64,000 bases of DNA from Oceanobacillus iheyensis HTE831 (GTDB lineage Bacteria > Bacillota > Bacilli > Bacillales > Amphibacillaceae): assembly GCF_000011245.1 (NCBI RefSeq), contig NC_004193.1, positions 3,202,501 through 3,266,500 on the forward strand, written 5' to 3'. Of this stretch, positions 54,988 through 64,000 are shown piece by piece. Under the pieces are notes generated by a model. It was not told where the DNA came from. It did no database searches and was given only the letters and a program-made list of their open reading frames with translations. The translations under genes were made by a program, and so were the position numbers. Position 1 is the first letter of the stretch. Each line of letters starts with the position of its first letter.

Positions 54988-56598
54988 ATGACAAACATTA
55001 AAAATCCTATTTTAACAGGGTTTAACCCTGACCCAAGTATTTGTAGAGCTGGAGAAGATTATTACATTGCTGTTTCCACCTTTGAGTGGTTTCCCGGTGT
55101 TGGAATCTATCATTCTAGAGATCTGAAAAACTGGAAACTGGTATCTAGACCTTTAAACCGCCTCTCTCAATTGAATATGATGGGAAATCCAAATTCTGGA
55201 GGTGTCTGGGCTCCAGCATTGTCCTATAAGGATGGGAAATTCTGGCTTATCTATACGGATGTGAAAGTAACTGGAGGACAATGGAAAGATTGTCATAACT
55301 ACCTCGTTACGTGTAACTCGATTGATGGAGAATGGTCCGAACCTATATATTTAAACAGCTCTGGATTTGACCCATCACTGTTTCATGATGAAGACGGCAA
55401 GAAATACTTAGTAAATATGGTTTGGGATTCCCGAATAAGCACTCATCCGTTTTATGGAATTGTTCTGCAAGAATATGATTCAGTGAAAGGAAAGTTAGTA
55501 GGAAAAAAAGAGATTATCTTTAAAGGAACAGATGTTAAGCTTACCGAAGCACCACACCTTTATAAAATTAATGATTACTACTATCTTCTAACAGCTGAAG
55601 GAGGGACTAGATATGATCATCAAGCTACAATTGCCCGATCCAAAAATTTACATGGACCATATGAAGTCCACCCCGATAATCCATTAATTAGTTCACATTC
55701 ACATCCTAGAAATCCCTTACAAAAAGCTGGACACGCATCTATTGTTCAAACGCATACAGATGAATGGTTTATGGTTCACCTTACTGGTCGACCATTACCA
55801 AAGGAAAACCAACCCATTTTAGATCCGAGAGGCTATTGTCCATTAGGAAGAGAAACAGCAATTCAACGGTTGGAATGGAAAAATGAATGGCCGTATGTAG
55901 TCGGAGGAAATCAACCTTCGATGGAAATAGAAGGACCCAAAATCCCAGAATCATCCGCCGATGTACAACTATCTGGCATAGATGATTTTGACGAAAATGA
56001 ATTAAATCTTAATTACCAAACTCTACGAATTCCATTAAACGAAAATATTAAGACGTTAACTGAACGCCCAGGTCATTTACGTCTATATGGTAGAGAATCG
56101 CTAACGTCAACATTTACTCAAGCTTTTGTAGCTCGGAGGTGGCAACACTTTGCATTTACTGCAGAAACTAAAGTTGATTTCCAACCAACATCATTTCAAC
56201 AAGGGGCTGGTTTGGTTAATTACTATAACACTGAAAACTGGTCTGCACTTCAAATAACCTGGGATGAACAAAAAGGAAAAGTGCTTTCTCTAACAACATG
56301 CGATAACTTTAAATTTGAGCAACCTTTGCTTTCTAAGGAAATTGAAATACCAGATGAACAGGGAGATGTATATCTAAAAGTAGTAGTTAACTACAATAAT
56401 TATCAGTATTTTTACTCATTTAATGGTAATGATTGGATTGCTATACCTATTACCCTACAATCTTACAAACTATCTGATGATTACGTTAAAGGTGGAGGAT
56501 TCTTTACCGGCGCCTTTGTTGGGATGCAATGCCAAGATACAAGTGGTGAAGGAATTCATGCTGATTTTGATTATTTCTATTATCAACCTAAGATATAA
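54988..56598 (+). CDS. xynB: GH43 beta-xylosidase
   Basis: A 536-residue glycoside hydrolase of family 43 (XynB type). The five-blade propeller begins with the catalytic base in [27 protein letters not shown] (residues ~10-36). The pKa-modulating Asp is in [20 protein letters not shown] (~127-146), and the acid Glu in [22 protein letters not shown] (~184-205). A C-terminal ~200-residue beta-sandwich completes the fold. There is no signal peptide, so it acts inside the cell, releasing xylose from imported xylo-oligosaccharides. GAGGTGA precedes the start. It follows xylR by 75 bases on the same strand. Confidence 0.93.
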   Translation: MTNIKNPILTGFNPDPSICRAGEDYYIAVSTFEWFPGVGIYHSRDLKNWKLVSRPLNRLSQLNMMGNPNSGGVWAPALSYKDGKFWLIYTDVKVTGGQWKDCHNYLVTCNSIDGEWSEPIYLNSSGFDPSLFHDEDGKKYLVNMVWDSRISTHPFYGIVLQEYDSVKGKLVGKKEIIFKGTDVKLTEAPHLYKINDYYYLLTAEGGTRYDHQATIARSKNLHGPYEVHPDNPLISSHSHPRNPLQKAGHASIVQTHTDEWFMVHLTGRPLPKENQPILDPRGYCPLGRETAIQRLEWKNEWPYVVGGNQPSMEIEGPKIPESSADVQLSGIDDFDENELNLNYQTLRIPLNENIKTLTERPGHLRLYGRESLTSTFTQAFVARRWQHFAFTAETKVDFQPTSFQQGAGLVNYYNTENWSALQITWDEQKGKVLSLTTCDNFKFEQPLLSKEIEIPDEQGDVYLKVVVNYNNYQYFYSFNGNDWIAIPITLQSYKLSDDYVKGGGFFTGAFVGMQCQDTSGEGIHADFDYFYYQPKI

Positions 56599-56692
56599 AA
56601 AAGGATGCTATTTGTATTTATTAGTTATTTAATTTAACACTTTATTGTAAACGCTTAATGAATGACTCTATTACTAAATTTTTCTTTGTTAG

Positions 56693-56785
56693 CAAGCTGC
56701 AATAGTTATTGCTAATGGATATCTTTATTTAACTTCAGATGAGACAAAATTTATTACTGAAGAAGCATTAGTCTGGTGGATGTAG
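56693..56785 (+). pseudogene. Remnant of a short-chain dehydrogenase gene (C-terminal end)
   Basis: Translation of 56696-56785 gives AAIVIANGYLYLTSDETKF followed by ITEEALVWWM and a stop. This matches the conserved end of SDR enzymes (IANxYLYLxSDExxFITG-x-x-LVVDGG), but it is damaged at the GxELVVDGG motif and stops early. No start codon, ribosome site or upstream catalytic part is present; the frame is closed by a stop just before 56693. It is a decayed gene end, probably from a dehydrogenase once linked to the xylose island. Confidence 0.6.
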
Positions 56786-56801
56786 GTTCTTGACAGCCCT
56801 T

Positions 56802-56852
56802 AACAAAAAGCAAAACAGACGAGTCCACTCACACGCTGTTTTGCTTTTTGTT
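56802..56852. terminator. Strong terminator between xynB side and the nitroreductase
   Basis: AACAAAAAGCAAAACAG (56802-56818) pairs over 17 bases with CTGTTTTGCTTTTTGTT (56836-56852), followed by TGTTTTTTTT. It can serve both strands. Confidence 0.85.
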
Positions 56853-56872
56853 TGTTTTTTTTATCGTTTGAA

Positions 56873-57541
56873 TTACACCCATTCCACAATATCATTTAAA
56901 TTTTTTCTTGTTTTCGGTCGGCTCGGTTCTTCCTTACGATATCCAAAAGCCGCCATGACGGAAGGCTGATATCGTCCGTCTTCTAGTAAACCTTCACTTT
57001 CAAGTAGGTTATGCACATCCTTATAGATGAATCCTTCTATTGGTGTAGAATCAATTCCAATCTGGGCAGCAGCTGTCATCATATTCGCTAATGCGATATA
57101 TGTCTGTTTTGATGACCAATCAAATAAAGTACGATCATTAAATAACTGCAAGAAGTTTTCTTGAAATGTCTTTATCCCTTTTAAAAGCATATCAGCAACT
57201 TCATCAGGCATTTGTTGAACTGTTCTTAAATGATTAGCCACATAGTCGGAATCATATCGAACATCTACTCGCGCAAGAATAATTACAAAATGACTCGCTC
57301 CACTAAGTTGTCGTTCCGCTCCTGAAGCAAGTTGCATTAATTTCTCTCTTAAATCTGAACTTTGCACGATTAAAAATTTCCAAGGTTCAAGACCGAGTGA
57401 GCTTGGTGATAACCTACCTGTTTCCAATATAAATTTAAAATCTTCGTCTTCAATCTTCTTGCTACCATCGTATTCTTTTGTAGCATGTCTAAATTGAAAA
57501 GCCTCTAAAATCTCTTGTTTCTTTTTCGCCTTATCCGTCAT
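56873..57541 (-). CDS. NAD(P)H-dependent nitroreductase
   Basis: A 222-residue FMN enzyme of the nitroreductase family (NfsB/YodC-like). The FMN-contact start FQFRHATKEYDGSKKIEDEDF (residues ~16-36), the segment LETGRLSPSSLGLEPWKFLIVQ (~42-63) and FGYRKEEPSRPKTRK at the end are typical. The frame is open 27 codons upstream, but AAAGGGG before ATG 57541 and family length set the start. It reduces nitro compounds or quinones; the real substrate is unknown. Confidence 0.88.
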   Translation of the reverse strand: MTDKAKKKQEILEAFQFRHATKEYDGSKKIEDEDFKFILETGRLSPSSLGLEPWKFLIVQSSDLREKLMQLASGAERQLSGASHFVIILARVDVRYDSDYVANHLRTVQQMPDEVADMLLKGIKTFQENFLQLFNDRTLFDWSSKQTYIALANMMTAAAQIGIDSTPIEGFIYKDVHNLLESEGLLEDGRYQPSVMAAFGYRKEEPSRPKTRKNLNDIVEWV

Positions 57542-57634
57542 AGAATACCCCTTTCCTAAGCATGTCGTACATATTATCATTTCATCTAATTGTGAACAAA
57601 TAATTGTACACTTCGTTGCCAACTATAATAAAAA

Positions 57635-57670
57635 AACTATAACCCAATTAATCTTACACTGGTTATAGTT
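57635..57670 (-). terminator. Terminator of the argGH-HAD transcription unit
   Basis: AACTATAACC (57635-57644) pairs with GGTTATAGTT (57661-57670). On the minus strand the hairpin is followed by seven T. Confidence 0.85.
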
Positions 57671-57687
57671 TAGTTCTTTTCTCTATA

Positions 57688-58572
57688 TCACAAAGATGCA
57701 TCAATTATCTTTTGTTGTTCCTTAAGCATCTCTTCAAGCGCAACAGCAACACCATCTTCACGGTTAGTTAAGGTTGTATAACTACATAACGCTTTTATTT
57801 CATCTGCTGCATTACCCATTGCAACACCACGACCTGCCATCTGAAGCATACTTGCGTCATTCCAATTATCTCCAATAGACATAACATCTTCCATCGTCCA
57901 TTGTTTTTGTTGAACATATTGCTCTACAGCCAACCCTTTTTGGGCCTCAGGGTGATTGAACTCTAAATTAATCTCACCGGAAGATGTAATGACTACTCCT
58001 TCTTCACTTCTTAACTTTTCACTTGCATTCGATAATTGCTCAGGTTCTGTAGCAAATACTAATATCTTATAAACGTTAATATCTGTAGAATCTAGCACTG
58101 CATGATAATCATTTATAAATTCTACCGGTTCAAATTGAAAACGACGTTCTGCCTGTTCCCTAACATCCTTCTCCGATATATTCGGATTTGCAGAAGTCAT
58201 AATATCAACCATTACTTCCAGAAAATATTCCCTACTTCCTGAATATATCCCTTTATTTGTGAAAAGTTCAATGTACATGCCTTCTTGATCACAAACATCA
58301 GTAATTTGTTTTGCCACATCTTTTTCTAACGGAATACTTCGGATAATTTCTTTTTCTTTCGTATACGAGACAGCACCATTCAAACTAATCACAGAACAGT
58401 CAATCCCAGCTTTTTCAAGCGGAATACGTGCAGCATCATAAGACCTACCGGTGGCAACAATAAATTCAATGCCCTTGTCTATAGCTGCTTGTATTGCTTT
58501 TTGATTTGCTTCGCTTATCGTCCCATCTTCTTGCAAAAGTGTACCATCTAAATCAGATGCAATTAATTTCAT
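57688..58572 (-). CDS. Cof-type HAD-family phosphatase
   Basis: A 294-residue HAD hydrolase of the Cof/YwpJ group. Motif I is ASDLDGTLL (residues ~5-13), motif II SLNGA, motif III the Lys of EAQKGLAVEQ and motif IV GDNWNDASML near ~232-241. The large cap domain between motifs II and III is type IIB. Members remove phosphate from sugar phosphates or FMN and have broad specificity. ATG 58572 follows AAGGCGG; the upstream extension is unlikely. It is on the same strand as argGH, 51 bases downstream, so it may be co-transcribed. Confidence 0.88.
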   Translation of the reverse strand: MKLIASDLDGTLLQEDGTISEANQKAIQAAIDKGIEFIVATGRSYDAARIPLEKAGIDCSVISLNGAVSYTKEKEIIRSIPLEKDVAKQITDVCDQEGMYIELFTNKGIYSGSREYFLEVMVDIMTSANPNISEKDVREQAERRFQFEPVEFINDYHAVLDSTDINVYKILVFATEPEQLSNASEKLRSEEGVVITSSGEINLEFNHPEAQKGLAVEQYVQQKQWTMEDVMSIGDNWNDASMLQMAGRGVAMGNAADEIKALCSYTTLTNREDGVAVALEEMLKEQQKIIDASL

Positions 58573-58623
58573 ATGCCATACCGCCTTTTCAAACAGAGTA
58601 ACCATTCTCTACTATACCCTATT

Positions 58624-60003
58624 CTACTTAGCAGATTCCAATAATTTCTCCGCCTTTGCTATTTGCTGAAGCACACTTTCTTTTGCAGTACCACCTTCTA
58701 CCGAACGAGCATTGACAACTGCTTCTGGCTTTAAAACATCAAAGATATCTTCATCAATAACTTCTGAATACTGCTTAAACTCTTTTAATGTGAGATCTAG
58801 CAAATATTTATTTTGCTCTATACAATGTAAAACAGCTTCTCCTACGACTGCGTGCGACTCTCGGAATGTCATTCCCTTATTAACAAGATAATCCGCAAGA
58901 TCAGTTGCATTGGAATAATCATTAGATACAGCCTTGTACATGCTTTCTTTATTTACTTTCATCGATTCCATCATTGGCGCAAATAATTGCAAGGCTCCTT
59001 TTAATGTTTCATGCGCATCGAACATACCTTCTTTGTCTTCCTGCATATCTTTGTTATACGCAAGCGGAAGACCTTTCAACGTGGTTAACATTCCCATTAA
59101 ATGTCCATACACTCTTCCTGTCTTTCCTCTGACTAATTCCGCAACATCCGGATTCTTCTTCTGTGGCATCATGCTACTTCCTGTTGTAAAAGAATCATCT
59201 AACTCCACAAAGTTAAATTCAGCACTTGACCACTGAACAAGTTCCTCACAAAGCCTGGATAAATGAGTGGAAACAAGCGCAGAGTTGGATAAGAACTCTA
59301 CAACAAAATCCCGATCGCTTACGGCATCCAGACTATTCTCACATATCCCATCAAACCCTAGCTGCTCCGCAACGAAGTGACGATCAATTGGAAATGTAGT
59401 ACCTGCTAAAGCCCCAGCACCTAAAGGGGATTTATTGACACGCTTTAGACTATCTTGAAAACGTTCAACGTCACGCTGAAACATAAAGACATAAGCCATC
59501 ATGTGATGAGCAAAAAGTACTGGTTGCGCGCGTTGCAAGTGAGTATATCCTGGCATTACGGTATCCATGTTTGCTTTCGCCTGGGTAATTAATGATTGTT
59601 GAACTGCCTTAAGTAGATCAGACAGTTCGGCAATCACATCCCTTAAATACAGGCGCATATCTAGAGCTACCTGGTCGTTTCTGCTACGGCCAGTATGAAG
59701 CCTACCACCAACTGGACCCACTTCATCAATTAATAGCTTTTCAACGTTCATATGAATATCTTCATGTTCATTAGATAGTTCTGCTTCTCCTGCTTCAATT
59801 TTAGATAAAACTATTTTCAGACCTTCTGCAATTTTATCGGCATCTTCAGCCGGTATAATCTCACATTTTTTCAACATTGCAACATGAGCTAGGCTACCTT
59901 CAATGTCATAAGCCGCTAGTTTTTTATCAAATTGAATGGATGATGCATATTCATCTACCAATTCGTTGGTAGGTTTTGTAAATCTTCCGCCCCATAGTTT
60001 CAT
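58624..60003 (-). CDS. argH: Argininosuccinate lyase
   Basis: A 459-residue lyase that makes arginine and fumarate, the last step of arginine synthesis. The family signature [12 protein letters not shown] is near residues ~276-287 and contains the mobile catalytic Ser. [18 protein letters not shown] (~105-122) and [12 protein letters not shown] (~152-163) also fit. The start overlaps the argG stop by 4 bases (ATGA), so translation is coupled. Confidence 0.96.
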   Translation of the reverse strand: MKLWGGRFTKPTNELVDEYASSIQFDKKLAAYDIEGSLAHVAMLKKCEIIPAEDADKIAEGLKIVLSKIEAGEAELSNEHEDIHMNVEKLLIDEVGPVGGRLHTGRSRNDQVALDMRLYLRDVIAELSDLLKAVQQSLITQAKANMDTVMPGYTHLQRAQPVLFAHHMMAYVFMFQRDVERFQDSLKRVNKSPLGAGALAGTTFPIDRHFVAEQLGFDGICENSLDAVSDRDFVVEFLSNSALVSTHLSRLCEELVQWSSAEFNFVELDDSFTTGSSMMPQKKNPDVAELVRGKTGRVYGHLMGMLTTLKGLPLAYNKDMQEDKEGMFDAHETLKGALQLFAPMMESMKVNKESMYKAVSNDYSNATDLADYLVNKGMTFRESHAVVGEAVLHCIEQNKYLLDLTLKEFKQYSEVIDEDIFDVLKPEAVVNARSVEGGTAKESVLQQIAKAEKLLESAK

Positions 60004-61253
60004 GGTTTCACAGCTTCCTTTACTTCCAAGTCTACTTTTTCAATTGATTTTTTACCTTGTGGTCCATTTACAGCGGAGTGAACCTGCGTAGGTAGTCCCC
60101 AAAGTTTAATAAATCCTAATGCAGCATCATGATCAAATGCATCTGCTTTGTTGTATGTCGCCAAGTCAAAATCATAAAGGGAGTTTTCAGACTCTCTTCC
60201 AATTACTTGTGCATGACCTTTATATAACTTCACTTTTACTGTTCCAGATACATGTTCCTGTGTTTTCTCAATAAAAGATTGTAGTGCTTCTGTTAAAGGT
60301 GAATACCATAATCCATAATAAACCGTTTGTGCTAGCTTCTGCTCAATTGTCGGCTTGAATTCCGCTACTTCTCTTGGTAATGTTAATGCTTCTAATTCCT
60401 GATGTGCAGCAATTAACGTCGTTGCTGCTGGTGCTTCATAAATCTCTCTTGATTTAATTCCTACCAAACGATTTTCTACATGATCAATTCTGCCAACACC
60501 ATGTTTACCAGCAATCGTATTTAATTGTAGAATTAGTTCATCTAGAGGCATTTCTTTACCATCAATAGAGACTGGCTTTCCTTTTTTAAATGTAATTTGG
60601 ATAACTTCTGGATCTTCAGGTGCATCTACTGGATCTATAGTTAGATCATAAGCGTCTTTAGGTGCCTCTGCCCATGGATCTTCTAAAATCCCACATTCAT
60701 TGCTTCTGCCCCATAGATTTTGATCAATACTGTAAGGACTATCCAAGTTAATTGGAATTGGAATCCCATGTGACTTCGCATACTCAATTTCTTCTTCTCT
60801 TGACATTGCCCATTCACGAACCGGCGCTACAATCTTAAGGTTAGGGTTTAGTGCAGTAAATGATACATCAAAGCGCACTTGATCATTTCCTTTTCCAGTG
60901 CAGCCATGTGCAACAGCTACCGCTCCTTCTTCCTCTGCAATATCTACTAAAATCTTAGAAATAAGGGGTCTAGATAAAGCTGAAATTAAAGGGTACTTTC
61001 CTTCATATAATAGATTTGCTTGTAATGCTGGTAAGACATATTCTTCCGCAAACAAGTTTTTCGCATCAATAACATAGGATTTGATAGCTCCTACATCCAA
61101 TGCTTTCTTCTTCACAAAATCTAAATCCTTACCTTCTCCAACGTCTAATGCAACTGCAATCACATCATAATTATATTTATCCTGTAACCATTTAACTGCA
61201 ACAGAGGTGTCTAATCCTCCAGAATAGGCTAATACAATCTTTTCTTTTGTCAT
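60000..61253 (-). CDS. argG: Argininosuccinate synthase
   Basis: A 417-residue ATP-dependent ligase joining citrulline and aspartate. The nucleotide loop is [15 protein letters not shown] at residues ~9-23. [14 protein letters not shown] (~115-128) and [17 protein letters not shown] (~172-188) are conserved substrate-binding parts. It is slightly longer than the usual ~400 residues because of a lysine/glutamate-rich C-terminus. GGGAAGG precedes ATG 61253. The promoter lies inside three overlapping ARG boxes. Confidence 0.96.
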   Translation of the reverse strand: MTKEKIVLAYSGGLDTSVAVKWLQDKYNYDVIAVALDVGEGKDLDFVKKKALDVGAIKSYVIDAKNLFAEEYVLPALQANLLYEGKYPLISALSRPLISKILVDIAEEEGAVAVAHGCTGKGNDQVRFDVSFTALNPNLKIVAPVREWAMSREEEIEYAKSHGIPIPINLDSPYSIDQNLWGRSNECGILEDPWAEAPKDAYDLTIDPVDAPEDPEVIQITFKKGKPVSIDGKEMPLDELILQLNTIAGKHGVGRIDHVENRLVGIKSREIYEAPAATTLIAAHQELEALTLPREVAEFKPTIEQKLAQTVYYGLWYSPLTEALQSFIEKTQEHVSGTVKVKLYKGHAQVIGRESENSLYDFDLATYNKADAFDHDAALGFIKLWGLPTQVHSAVNGPQGKKSIEKVDLEVKEAVKP

Positions 61254-61283
61254 TTTGCCTTCCCCTCTCCGATATGTTCTATT

Positions 61284-61321
61284 ATTGAATTATTATGCAT
61301 TAATATGCATAATAATTCAAT
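61284..61321. promoter_or_regulatory. Three overlapping ARG boxes covering the argG promoter
   Basis: The stretch ATTGAATTATTATGCAT - TAAT - ATGCATAATAATTCAAT has perfect 17-base arms. The ArgR/AhrC consensus WNTGNATWWWWATNCANW fits at 61284-61301, 61294-61311 and 61304-61321, each 10 bases on. On the minus strand TTGAAT (61320-61315) and CATAAT (61297-61292) lie 17 bases apart as the promoter. Arginine-bound ArgR should therefore block transcription directly. Confidence 0.8.
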
Positions 61322-61379
61322 AGGTTCATAAAAAGTTTATTTTTTCTGATTATTTATTGACAAAATCGGAATGATCGCT

Positions 61380-61411
61380 GTTTTGATTGTCATTTTAGAC
61401 GGACGCATTTT
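61380..61411. repeat. Relic of the dispersed palindromic repeat
   Basis: TTTTGATTGTCATTTTAGAC and the following GGACGC resemble the left core of the repeats at 3775 and 27544. Only this arm is clear. Confidence 0.45.
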
Positions 61412-61442
61412 ACAGTCCATTATTTACAGGATACAGGATAAA

Positions 61443-61473
61443 AAAATGGCTGCCCTTATTGGACAGCCATTTA
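61443..61473 (-). terminator. Terminator of the yhfK-like gene
   Basis: AAATGGCTG (61444-61452) pairs with CAGCCATTT (61464-61472). On the minus strand TTTTTT follows. Confidence 0.85.
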
Positions 61474-61493
61474 CCTTAGCATAATGATTTATA

Positions 61494-62141
61494 TTATATT
61501 TTTCCCACTGCATCTTTGATGGAAGTTTCGCCAGATATAAGATCAAAACCTTTATGATACGTGTTTTTGGCATCTAGCACTTCGACAACTGTCGATGCTA
61601 CATCTTCACGAGGGATAGAGCCTCTTTCTAGATTTTCACTAGCTTGAACCTTCCCAATAGCAGGATCGTTTAACAATCCACCTGGTCGAATGATGGTATA
61701 ATCAAGGCTACTTTCCGTTAGTTTTTCATCAGCAAAATGTTTCGCAACCATATAATGCTTAATTGGGTTATCTGCCCAACTATCACGATTATGGGCTTGG
61801 AAAGCACTAATCATAACAAAACGTTTTACACCTGTTTTTTCAGCCGCTTCGATAGATTTGACAGCACCATCTAGATCAATGAGTAGTGTTTTATCGGCGC
61901 CTGTGCTTCCACCTGAACCAGCCGTAAATACGACTGCATCGGCTCCTTTCATAGCTTTAGCAATATCATCTACACCATCTTCTAGATTTGCTAGGACTGC
62001 ATTAATTCCACGTTGTTTTAACTCTTCTAGTTGTTCTTCTTTTCGAACCATTGCAGTAACTTGATGACTTTCATTTGACTGTAATTGATTAACAAGGTGC
62101 GTACCAATTTGTCCATTTGCTCCAATTACTAGTACATTCAT
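61494..62141 (-). CDS. yhfK: NAD(P)-binding atypical SDR (YhfK-like)
   Basis: A 215-residue Rossmann protein of the NAD(P)H-binding (NmrA/atypical SDR) family. The nucleotide loop GANGQIGTHL is at residues ~6-15, and VFTAGSGGSTGADKTLLIDLDG near ~75-96, MISAFQAHN near ~113 and YTIIRPGGLL near ~148-157 match YhfK (about 214 residues). GAAGGAG precedes ATG 62141; the three codons upstream are not supported. The reaction is unknown. Confidence 0.88.
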   Translation of the reverse strand: MNVLVIGANGQIGTHLVNQLQSNESHQVTAMVRKEEQLEELKQRGINAVLANLEDGVDDIAKAMKGADAVVFTAGSGGSTGADKTLLIDLDGAVKSIEAAEKTGVKRFVMISAFQAHNRDSWADNPIKHYMVAKHFADEKLTESSLDYTIIRPGGLLNDPAIGKVQASENLERGSIPREDVASTVVEVLDAKNTYHKGFDLISGETSIKDAVGKI

Positions 62142-62221
62142 GTATAACAACTCCTTCTTGTTAACTAATTCATCTTCTATTGTGTGTTGTTCCCATTACT
62201 CATCTATTTCAAACAAAATCA

Positions 62222-62911
62222 TTAAAAAATGAAAGATACCAGTAATGGAGCAAGCATCGATACAATCACTGCACTAACTACCATAGCTACTGTACCCAAA
62301 GTACCCTCCAACTCATCTATTTCTAATGAATGGGCTGAACCAATTGCATGGGATGCACTGCCAATGCCCACTCCCCTTCCTACAACATGTTCTATACGCA
62401 TTGTTTTAAAAAGGAAGCTTCGCATAAATACTCCACTTATTCCAGCCATAATAACAAAAACAGCTGTTAAAGACACTTGCCCACCGATAATATTTGTTAC
62501 CTCGATAGCAATTGGTGTAGTAACTGATTTTGGAACAAGCGAGTAAATGATTGTTTCGTCTACTTGTAACAGCTTCGCTAAAATAATTCCAGAGAGAATC
62601 CCAATAAACGCCCCTGCGATTGTGCCCATGAATATCGGGTATAACCATTTTAACAGCAGTTGTCGTCGTATATAGAGCGGGTAAGCCAACGCAACTACCG
62701 CTGGTCCTAACAAATAGTGAATCCAGTCTCCTCCAAGCATATATGTCTCATAGGGAATTTCACTTATAAGTAAGAAAACAATAATGGCAACCGAACTTAC
62801 TAATACAGGTAATGTCAGTGGATGATTCCATTTCTTATTTAGTTTTCGTGACAAAATATATATAGACAATGTGCCAATGATAAACACAATCGTCAATAAT
62901 GAATTAATCAT
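62222..62911 (-). CDS. lrgB: LrgB/CidB family membrane protein
   Basis: A 229-residue protein with about six to seven transmembrane segments. LVPKSVTTPIAIEVTNIIGG (residues ~125-144) and GSASHAIGSAHSLEIDELEG (~177-196) are the conserved LrgB/CidB motifs. It overlaps the lrgA-like gene by 8 bases. The pair resembles B. subtilis YwbHG or the pyruvate facilitator PftAB (YsbAB); which one cannot be decided here because no LytST sensor genes are near. Functions proposed are control of murein hydrolase activity or transport of small acids. Confidence 0.88.
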   Translation of the reverse strand: MINSLLTIVFIIGTLSIYILSRKLNKKWNHPLTLPVLVSSVAIIVFLLISEIPYETYMLGGDWIHYLLGPAVVALAYPLYIRRQLLLKWLYPIFMGTIAGAFIGILSGIILAKLLQVDETIIYSLVPKSVTTPIAIEVTNIIGGQVSLTAVFVIMAGISGVFMRSFLFKTMRIEHVVGRGVGIGSASHAIGSAHSLEIDELEGTLGTVAMVVSAVIVSMLAPLLVSFIF

Positions 62912-63281
62912 GCTTTAATTCCTTCTTCCTAACTAACCACTGGCTAACATGTCCAGATATCACAATCACTAACGCTGTACTAACAATGATAATCGCTATT
63001 AAAAAAATGCCACTGCCTGCAAAAAGATGGAGAAAAGAAATAATACCTACTGTTGCAGGAATAAAAAATAATGGTAAATGTTTTACTAAGAGTAATGCTC
63101 CTTGGTCTACCCATGACGGTTTGACTAATCCGGTAATTAATAAAACAAATAATAAAATCATTCCAATAACACTACCTGGTAGGGTTAAATTTAAAAAATC
63201 ATGAATCCATGTTCCCATTTGATATAAAACAATAAGTAATAACGTATGTATAATTACTTTTCCAACGTAAACCACCTTCAT
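62904..63281 (-). CDS. lrgA: LrgA/CidA family holin-like protein
   Basis: A 125-residue membrane protein with four segments. The family pattern LPGSVIGMILLFVLLITGLVKP lies at residues ~33-54, and LVKHLPLFFIPATVGIISF at ~66-84. It is the partner of LrgB. GTG 63284 is in frame, but AAAGGA favours ATG 63281. An unusual 61-bp palindrome lies 33 bases upstream. Confidence 0.88.
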   Translation of the reverse strand: MKVVYVGKVIIHTLLLIVLYQMGTWIHDFLNLTLPGSVIGMILLFVLLITGLVKPSWVDQGALLLVKHLPLFFIPATVGIISFLHLFAGSGIFLIAIIIVSTALVIVISGHVSQWLVRKKELKHD

Positions 63282-63313
63282 CACTGTTCCTTTCCTTCAC
63301 CCTTACAATCAGA

Positions 63314-63374
63314 CTTAAAACAAATGGTGAGCCTCTATAAACTAATGTATGAGGTCTCACCTTATTGTTTTAAG
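63314..63374. repeat. 61-bp near-perfect palindrome between pstB and lrgA
   Basis: CTTAAAACAA (63314-63323) pairs with TTGTTTTAAG (63365-63374), and GGTGAG..CTC..ATA pairs with TAT.AGG.CTCACC inside, around an 8-base loop. About 24 of 27 positions in each arm pair. Both flanking genes run on the minus strand and lrgA starts downstream of it. It is in the lrgA leader or promoter, not at a gene end of either strand except the far side of pstB, which has its own terminator. Confidence 0.6.
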
Positions 63375-63589
63375 TTGAAACTTATTCCTAGCTACCTTAC
63401 TCTTTTTTTACTAATTGAAATACAATGAAATTAAGACGATTAAAATACTCTTTAAAACTTTGGATGTAACTATAAATCTTCAGTAGAATATATTTATTTT
63501 ATCACCAAGTCATAACCCTCTACACCTTGTATGACCATATTAGATACTATCTTATCAAAAGATGAAGAAGGAAGGAAATCTCTTCTTAA

Positions 63590-63623
63590 ATAAAAAAGTT
63601 GCTGAGATATTTTCTCAACAACT
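63590..63623 (-). terminator. Terminator of pstB
   Basis: AGTTGCTGAGA (63597-63607) and TCTCAACAACT (63613-63623) pair with one mismatch. On the minus strand TTTTTTATTT follows. Confidence 0.8.
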
Positions 63624-63643
63624 AAATAGGGAGATTATATAGT

Positions 63644-64000
63644 TTAACCAAATCGACCGGAAATATAATCTTCGGTTCTTTGATCTGAAGGTTTCGTAAA
63701 GATACGATCTGTATCATCAAATTCTACCACTTCTCCGTTTAAGAAGAATGCTGTTTTATCAGAAATTCGTGCAGCTTGTTGCATATTATGGGTCACTATT
63801 ATAATGGAATAGTCTTTTTTCAATTCCTGCACAAGTTCTTCTATACGAAGTGTTGACTTAGGGTCTAGGGCAGATGTTGGTTCATCCATTAAAATTACAT
63901 TAGGTTCAATTGCTAAACAACGTGCGATACATAAACGTTGCTGTTGTCCACCTGACAGTCCATACGCGTTCTCATTAAGACGATCTTTTACTTCGTCCCA
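63644..64000 (-). CDS. pstB: Phosphate ABC transporter ATP-binding protein PstB (5' part missing)
   Basis: The gene enters from the right edge, so its N-terminal half with Walker A is missing; 118 residues remain. The signature motif [16 protein letters not shown], Walker [15 protein letters not shown] and the switch region [24 protein letters not shown] are complete. The C-terminus [29 protein letters not shown] is diagnostic for PstB. It powers high-affinity phosphate uptake with PstS, PstC and PstA, presumably encoded beyond the window. It is the last gene of that operon unless phoU lies elsewhere. Confidence 0.95.
   Translation of the reverse strand, partial: WDEVKDRLNENAYGLSGGQQQRLCIARCLAIEPNVILMDEPTSALDPKSTLRIEELVQELKKDYSIIIVTHNMQQAARISDKTAFFLNGEVVEFDDTDRIFTKPSDQRTEDYISGRFG

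Noticed and set aside
56645..56660. TGTAAACGCTTAAT as a cre site after xynB
   Set aside because: Two mismatches in the essential CA end, and it lies downstream of the genes it would control.
1..64000. CRISPR arrays, tRNA or rRNA genes, complete insertion sequences
   Set aside because: I saw no evenly spaced direct repeats, no tRNA-like folds and no transposase genes in reading the window.

Overview
The window reads as chromosome of a low-GC Gram-positive of the family Bacillaceae. The base composition is AT-rich, ribosome binding sites are strong AGGAGG types, terminators are GC hairpins with T tracts, and gene content follows Bacillus (nrdEF, rlmN, gltAB, yutJ, ypvA, yhfK, xylAB/xylR, argGH, pst). 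A complete seven-gene Mrp Na+/H+ antiporter and the protein sequences fit a salt- or alkali-tolerant relative such as Oceanobacillus or Virgibacillus. That placement is an inference from recollection, not from a search. I see no rRNA, tRNA, CRISPR array, insertion sequence or prophage.

Layout. 1-3.7 kb: end of a Cu/Zn superoxide dismutase-like lipoprotein, a DoxX membrane protein, and an ABC-2 exporter pair, with a perfect TGTGA-N6-TCACA box between the divergent genes. 3.7-7.6 kb: a long palindromic repeat, a flavodoxin-fold reductase, a cell-wall amidase with two SH3 domains, and an unrecognised protein. 7.8-11.9 kb: class Ib ribonucleotide reductase nrdE-nrdI-nrdF on the minus strand, behind tandem NrdR boxes and a ~290-base leader ending in an intrinsic terminator with an apparent antiterminator. 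12.3-16.5 kb: YetF-type protein, ECF sigma/anti-sigma pair, and an actin-like ParM with a small adaptor protein, preceded by iterated sites that look like a centromere. 16.6-19.7 kb: membrane GGDEF protein, acetyltransferase, rlmN. 19.8-26 kb: glutamate synthase. 26.4-29.6 kb: flavin monooxygenase, CYP152-type P450 peroxygenase, WrbA. 29.8-35.7 kb: mrpABCDEFG. 36-46.6 kb: stand-alone KdpD-type Usp protein, nitrilase-family amidohydrolase, CoA-type Nudix hydrolase, DUF2207 protein, YpvA-type helicase, acetate CoA-transferase with a LytTR regulator, and a YutJ-type dehydrogenase. 46.8-56.8 kb: a xylose/xylo-oligosaccharide island (xylA, xylB, YesL-like protein, sugar ABC importer without its own ATPase, xylR, GH43 xylosidase) with palindromic operators and a cre site. 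56.9-64 kb: nitroreductase, HAD phosphatase, argGH behind overlapping ARG boxes, yhfK-like, lrgAB/cidAB-like, and the start-truncated pstB.

How it works together. The xylose island is a full uptake-to-xylulose-5-phosphate route: binding protein and two permeases import oligosaccharides (an ATPase must come from elsewhere), the GH43 enzyme cleaves them, and XylA and XylB feed the pentose phosphate pathway. XylR and catabolite repression probably control it. Glutamate synthase and argGH cover nitrogen assimilation and arginine synthesis. Mrp supplies Na+ export and pH control. The signals I would follow first are the nrd leader attenuator, the chromosomal ParM/adaptor/iteron cassette, the phased ARG-box array, and the long palindromic repeats scattered between genes.
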